Shown in pieces: positions 58,944 to 64,000 of a stretch of DNA of 64,000 bases. The notes under the pieces were generated by a model that made no database searches, was not told the DNA's origin, and worked only from the letters and a program-made list of their open reading frames with translations. The stretch spans positions 460,001 through 524,000 of the forward strand of contig CM035317.1 of NCBI GenBank assembly GCA_000497125.2, read 5' to 3'. This DNA is from Spironucleus salmonicida (taxonomy: Eukaryota; Fornicata; Diplomonadida; Hexamitidae). Both the position numbers and the translations under genes were made by a program. Position 1 is the stretch's first letter. The number at the start of each line of letters is the position of its first letter.

Positions 58944-59083
58944 GAATGATCATAATCCATTTTATATATTTTTACTATTCACTATAAATCTAAATTTCTA
59001 TAAATACCCAGTTATAAGAGTATGATACAGTAAAACTAACACTTCACTCTCAAAACTAAAATACAAAAGACGTCAAGACTGCA

Positions 59084-59404
59084 ATGTCTTCCGAATTCAT
59101 CTGGCTGGGATCATCGTCCGCATCCAGCTGGATGATTTCGTGTAGCTCAGATTCGAGAGTAAGGGAGGAATTTTCGTATTATCCAGAGTAGTTAAATATA
59201 TGTCCTAACTAAAGCATCGAACTACAAAGAGGCGGGAATGTATTGTTGTTACCAGGATGCTTCATTTTTGATAAAAGTTTATTATAAAATAATATGCTAT
59301 AATATTAATTCGGATGTTAGAATAAAGTTAAAACGACTACATTAAATAGTAATTAAATAATACTATATAATAATTATCTGAATATTCTTTTCAGAAGCAT
59401 ATGA
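59084..59404 (+). CDS. Possible small protein, 106 aa (uncertain)
   Basis: ATG (MSSEFIWLGSSSASSWMISC) to TGA. The first 60 codons look coding (Ser-rich, then PEQLNICPNQSIELQRGG), while the rest is AT-rich and Asn/Tyr-biased. It may be a short gene whose end I have misjudged, or a decayed one. No family recognised. Confidence 0.3.
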
Positions 59405-59819
59405 CTTAGGATTGTACAACATATTAACCCTTAAAGCTATTATTACTTTATGAATAAATATAAATTTATGATATTTTTAGAGTAATTTAAATTCTTATAA
59501 TTCCTATTTTGAATTAAATAAAATTTTTGACAGTAATTATTTCAAAACTAAAAAAAATAAACTTTCATATTTTTGAAACGTCATAATAATTCATTTTAAT
59601 ATTAAACTTCGTATATTTTATAATAAGTAATTTTTGATCCTTTACCTGAATTTGTAATACTCAATTAATTTAGTTTCATCAGCATTTAGTTTAAATATAG
59701 TATTAATTTAATATATTAACAGTTCTGCTATTTTTAATATACCCTACAGATTTAATTTGATCCCAAAGAATTTATGTGATATTTTATATATTATTTTATA
59801 GTATTACCACTTCCGTATA
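59405..59819. other. AT-rich intergenic region
   Basis: About 415 bases, no supported gene. Confidence 0.5.
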
Positions 59820-61079
59820 ATGAAGCAACGAAATTACATCGAGGGAATGTTTGCTACAACTAATTTGTGGGCAATAACCGTGTAAATATATGAGATGTTC
59901 TGTGTAAAGGTAATCTCCCCGCCTCGATACGACAAAGATAACGATTTTTCGCAGTAGAGCTTTTTATTCTCTTTCTTCCATTGTGGGCGCTTTGCAGAGG
60001 AAACTTTTGTTTTCCTATAACTATTAACTGTGTAATTTAGCATTTCTTAGCGTTGTTCCTCCATATCCGATATCATCGTTCAGGCAGGAAAGCACTTAAT
60101 ATAAATTTGTATTCCAGTCTGGAGCACAGCATTCTTAGTGCACTAAAACGCTTCTAGCAAAGCTTTCATCCATAATATTCTCTTTATTTCAGCATTCAAA
60201 CAGCAAAATTTTAACCCTTTGGATATTTTGTAGATCCACTCGTAGTTGGTCATTGGGATAATTTTTATCGTATTCTGCAATTGTATTAGCTTAGGACTAA
60301 AAATTAACCTATAAAAAATCGCTAGTTTTTCATTCAATTTTTGCGTTTTTTCCCGCCTCGTCTGTTCGGTTTTAGTCGTCTTTCTCACAAAAAACGCACA
60401 TATTTTGTTCTTTCCATTCTTTCAGATCTACCTTTATGCCATTGCGATATACGTTTCTACAGTATTTTGGAGATTTGAAGTCAACGAATTCGGCATTACG
60501 AACACGCAAATTCAGCACATTCCGCCCACCTACCACCTGTTAGTCAAATTTTTATGCTCCAAATCGAACCTCGTGGGCGATATGCTAATCACCATTTTGA
60601 CAGCTTTTGGGAGCGGGTTTCTCGTGAAATTCGTCCATTAGACCGAAAGCGACTTTCTGAGTAACAAGCTAATGGGCATTTTCGTGCTGGCTTTCGGCCG
60701 CGTGGGATGGATTTTAGTCTTTTACATGAGCATAGTGCCCGTTTTCTACGATTTTGCGCCGCTCACAAACCGCTTTCTGGCCTGCCCCATCTTCACGAGC
60801 CTGGGCGTGCACGCGAACGAGAACTTCATCGGGGCCATTGTCGTGCTGCAGACGCTGCTGCAGGCCACGAAAGGGATGCAGGTGGGCCCCTACAACAACG
60901 GCACCGTTTTGCTCGCCGTCGGGGGCGTGATGTCGCTGACGCTGGTAGGCGGGCAGCTGATCGCGCAGCTCTTCTCGCTCATCGTGAAGGCGATTGTGAG
61001 CAAAATCGACAGGTACTGGGAGCTGCAGAAGACGAAGCGCGTCGCCATGCAAATTCGGCAGAAAATGGTTAATAAGTGA
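59820..61079 (+). CDS. Multi-pass membrane protein, hypothetical, 419 aa
   Basis: One frame from ATG (MKQRNYIEGMFATTNLWAIT) to TGA, with about a dozen TAR codons as Gln in the 5' half. At least six hydrophobic segments (for example VIGIIFIVFCNCISLGL, IYLYAIAIYVSTVFW, LAFGRVGWILVFYMSIVPVF, FIGAIVVLQTLL, VLLAVGGVMSLTLVGGQLIA) and a basic C-terminal helix KIDRYWELQKTKRVAMQIRQ. Codon use shifts from AT-rich at the start to GC-rich after about 60700. I do not recognise the family; a channel or transporter is possible. Confidence 0.55.
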
Positions 61080-61097
61080 GGTGTGGGGCGCAGTATA

Positions 61098-61274
61098 ATG
61101 GCGTTAAAAATAACTGTTATATCAGTTGCGATTAGCATATTTTGCTGTAGAATGTTGTGTACACGAGATGCGGTGCAAATTTTTGGGAATTTTTGGGAAT
61201 TTTTGCGCGTTAGCCCAAACTCGCAATTTGCGACGGCGCAAGCGCTATTGCGACTGCCAAGCGTTGAATTTTGA
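61098..61274 (+). CDS. Possible small secreted protein, 58 aa (uncertain)
   Basis: ATG to TGA just after the preceding gene. The start MALKITVISVAISIFCCRML looks like a signal sequence, followed by about 35 mixed residues (SPNSQFATAQALLRLPSVEF). The DNA encoding VISV is the 12-mer GTTATATCAGTT that recurs elsewhere, so it could equally be a non-coding 3' element. Confidence 0.3.
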   Translation: MALKITVISVAISIFCCRMLCTRDAVQIFGNFWEFLRVSPNSQFATAQALLRLPSVEF

Positions 61275-61783
61275 GGTCAATTTAGTGAGAACATTTGCTT
61301 GGAATCTGCGCTCCGCGGCGATGATTTAATTTGCAATTTCTCGCGAAAAGTCGTATACTTGATCGATTTTGACTGCAGAAATAAATTTTTATATAATAAA
61401 TATATAATGTATAATATTTAGGTATACGAAAAATTTGGAAAGTTAAGAAAATCGGAATTCTGCTGTAAAAATCAATTCAAGTATATAAGGTTTTTCTGAT
61501 TATATATATATATTATAATAATAATAATTATAATTGTATTTATTAAAAATATACAAATGGATTTTTATAGTATAAAATTATAAAATTACTTTATATTAGT
61601 ATTTTCTGAAACTGATTATATTAGTATAATAAATTATATCGAGTAATTACTTATTTTTTTAATCAATATTATATATATTAGTAAGTTTATTCATATTAAA
61701 ATTGTAAAAACTAAAAAATCAGTTTCCCTAAATAACAGGTATTTCCGCTATAAGCGAGCTCAGCATTTTCGTTCTAATTTAAA
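61275..61783. other. AT-rich intergenic region
   Basis: About 500 bases, becoming AT-only from about 61380. No supported gene. The last 20 bases before the next ATG (TTCGTTCTAATTTAAA) resemble the TTTAAAATG context of the array CRMPs. Confidence 0.5.
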
Positions 61784-64000
61784 ATGCCGAAACCTTAAAA
61801 TTATTTCGGAAACTGCGGCAGAAACCTTGACCCCGCCAACAACTCGGCGGACTGCGACACCAACTCCTACTGTCCCCTTCCTAACTATAAGGATGACGTG
61901 TTCTGCAAAGAATGTAATGTTAACATGCTCCCTGGAAAGAAGTGCAACTGCGCCGATAATTTAAGGTAAAACTGTGCGGAGTGTACCGGAATCCAGTGCT
62001 CCAAGTGTATTAGCGGCTACACGCTGGTAGGAGGGTAGTGTACTCTGTCCCAATAAAGCTGTAATAGCGATTCAGCTAAATGCCAACATGGGTCGTTTTG
62101 CCCCTAGGCCTCCGGTACGAGATGCTAAAACTGCACTGGGATAAGCATCCAGCAGTCCTGTAACTGCGCCGGTCAGATTATCGTCGGATGTTAAACGTGC
62201 AGTGGTGACTTTTGCTCTAAATGCGTAAGCAGCCTCATTTTAGTGAATGGAAAGTGCGTAACTTCCATTCCTAACAGGAACTGCTCGGAAAGCAGAGACT
62301 GCAGTGTGGGCTACTACTGCAACGGATCAAAATGTCAAAGCTGTTCCATGTCCACTGATCCCAACGTCCAGTGCTACTGTGAGAATGATGATACTATTCA
62401 AGGATGTTCCGTTTGTGACGTCGGTGGCAGTGGGTGTAGAACTTGTGGTTCGAATTAGGTGTATGGAACAGTTTATAATCGAAACTTCAAAAGTTGCTAG
62501 AACCCAAAAAGTTGTTTCCGCGGTTCCAGTACTACTAACCCCACTAGTACTAATTGCACCTAGGGATTTTATTGTGACGAAGCGGCCTTAACCTGTCGGA
62601 CCTGCGATACTATGTATCTGAGCGAAGGTTGTAATTGTAGCCCTCATAGAAAGCTGTATAATTGTGTAATTTGCAATAGAGAATAATGTGGATAATGTGG
62701 GTACGGATTTCTCCTGTCAAAAATTAGCACGGGAACCAACTGCCTCGCCAATTACTGCACGAACGAGACGAGCTTGTGTTTAAATAATTATGCCTGCCCG
62801 TCGTGGACCAAGGGAATGGCAGCTTGCGAAACCTGTGTGATAGGTTAAACGGTACCTTGTTAATGCTTTTACCTACAAAACTGCGAGACCTGCGATCTTA
62901 CTGCTTAAACATGCGAGACTTGTCTTCCCGGATTTATTTTCAACGGTGAAAAACGCTGCGTAGCGAAGCAGAATGTATGCAGCCCTTAAAAAGAATCATT
63001 TACCTGCAATGTCGGAAGTACCTGCGCTGGAAACCCTGGAGAAGACTGCTTGGTATGTTCTAGCATTAAGGAGGGTCAGTTTTGCAATTGTGGTAAGATG
63101 CTTTAGGAAAATTGTAAGGAATGCGAAGGAGATAGTTGTAAAGTTTGTTTAGATAAGTACTTACCCATCGGGGGAATTTGTGTACCCAATATGTGTGGAG
63201 AGCCCAAAAACACGCAAAACTGCATTGATGGTTACTACTGTCCGAATAATGCGACTTCGGAAACTGACGTTTGCAAGCCATGCAATAACTAATAGCAGGA
63301 ATGCAAATGCGGGCTTCTCCCCAGCTGTTAAACGTGTGGGTCTGGAGCTAATACATGTGGTTCCTGCTTCTCTGGATATGATTTACAATCTAGTAACTAA
63401 CAATGCGTTTTGAAGGGCGATATCTGCGACTTCGCTAACGGCTCCACGCTTTGCACGTCTGGCAAGTTCTGCTAAGGCAAATTCGGAGAAGCGTGCGTAC
63501 CTTGCGATTCAATGAGCAAAGGTAAGGCCTGCAAATGCGGAGGTGCGCTGTTCCAAAATTGTAAGTAATGTAATTCGGAGAATGATGGGTGCGAGGACTG
63601 CATTGACGGTTATTACCCGTACAACAACATCTGCGTCACAAACACCTGCAATGCTGGCGGGCCCTCAAGCACCTGCGCGCTGGGCAATTACTGCCCTAAT
63701 GGGAGCGGAAACAATGTAAACTGCCTGCTGTGCACAGACAAATCCCCTAACTCCTGCCAATGCGGGGCCAACTTCTGCCAAACCTGTGGAGATACCAATA
63801 ATTCCTGCGGTTCCTGCATTGCTGGGTACGAATTAGATGCCAAGAATTAATGTATTCTGAAGGCAAATATATGCGATTCTAATAATAAATCAACATTATG
63901 TAATGACGACTTTTACTGTAATAGTACTTTTGGAACCATTTGCGCCAGCTGTGGCCAGCTTTAGATAGACGAATCCTGCCACTGCAGTGGAGAGGACATC
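61784..64000 (+). CDS. Cysteine-rich membrane protein (CRMP), partial, over 739 aa
   Basis: ATG (MPKPQNYFGNCGRNLDPANN) and an open frame with TGA absent to the right edge. Dozens of TAA/TAG are read as Gln. Repeating modules of CxxC and CxCG types (CIDGYYCPNN, CKPCNN, CKCGGALFQNC) of about 60 residues, similar to each other along the chain. No signal peptide at the N-terminus. The membrane helix and tail must lie beyond 64000. Module spacing differs from both the array CRMPs and the EGF-like protein, so it is a third ectodomain type. Confidence 0.85.

Overview
The window looks like nuclear DNA of a hexamitid diplomonad (Hexamita, Spironucleus or Trepomonas type; genus not decidable here). The main reason is the genetic code. 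Almost every convincing gene is interrupted by TAA and TAG codons at places where glutamine fits, and ends at TGA. One glutamine is written CAG in two paralogous transporters and TAG in a third (40485-40487), which is direct evidence that TAR means Gln. All genes below were therefore read with TGA as the only stop; conventional ORFs are fragments. Other signs are the family of cysteine-rich membrane proteins (CRMPs), no convincing intron, and gene islands in very AT-rich DNA. I saw no rRNA, tRNA or transposase gene.

Layout. 1-5.8 kb: minus-strand housekeeping genes (26S proteasome ATPase Rpt2, a SAPS-type phosphatase regulatory subunit, two small unknowns). 5.9-18.1 kb: a tandem array of four nearly identical CRMP genes (unit 3021-3022 bp), with a 118-bp structured element at both ends and between all copies. 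18.8-22.1 kb: a large CRMP with EGF-like repeats. 22.3-24.4 kb: an MCM3-like replicative helicase. 24.45-25.4 kb: a non-coding interval with strong RNA-structure signals, including a divergent copy of the array element. 25.6-30.1 kb: five genes of mostly unknown function, one of them Myb/SANT-like. 30.7-40.6 kb: a large inverted duplication (arms 4388 bp, spacer 1189 bp) carrying an ENT-type nucleoside transporter, an RCK/MOK-like kinase and a multi-pass membrane protein, with a nucleolar GTPase gene across the spacer. 41-47.9 kb: small genes (small membrane proteins, a second SANT-like protein) around a ~585-bp heptanucleotide satellite. 49.8-53.0 kb: a second inverted duplication, of a glucosamine-6-phosphate N-acetyltransferase gene, enclosing three small proteins built of Cys/Ser/Asn hexapeptide repeats. 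53.4-64 kb: another CRMP, a hexose transporter, a third ENT copy, an unknown multi-pass protein, and a CRMP running off the right edge.

How the genes fit together. Seven CRMP genes, two solute-transporter families and an amino-sugar acetyltransferase suggest investment in cell-surface proteins and uptake, and inverted and tandem duplication has repeatedly copied these genes. The MOK-like kinase fits a flagellate. Leads most worth following are the array element with its unlinked relative, the structured RNA beside MCM3, and the hexapeptide-repeat cluster. All assignments are by eye from sequence; no search was run.
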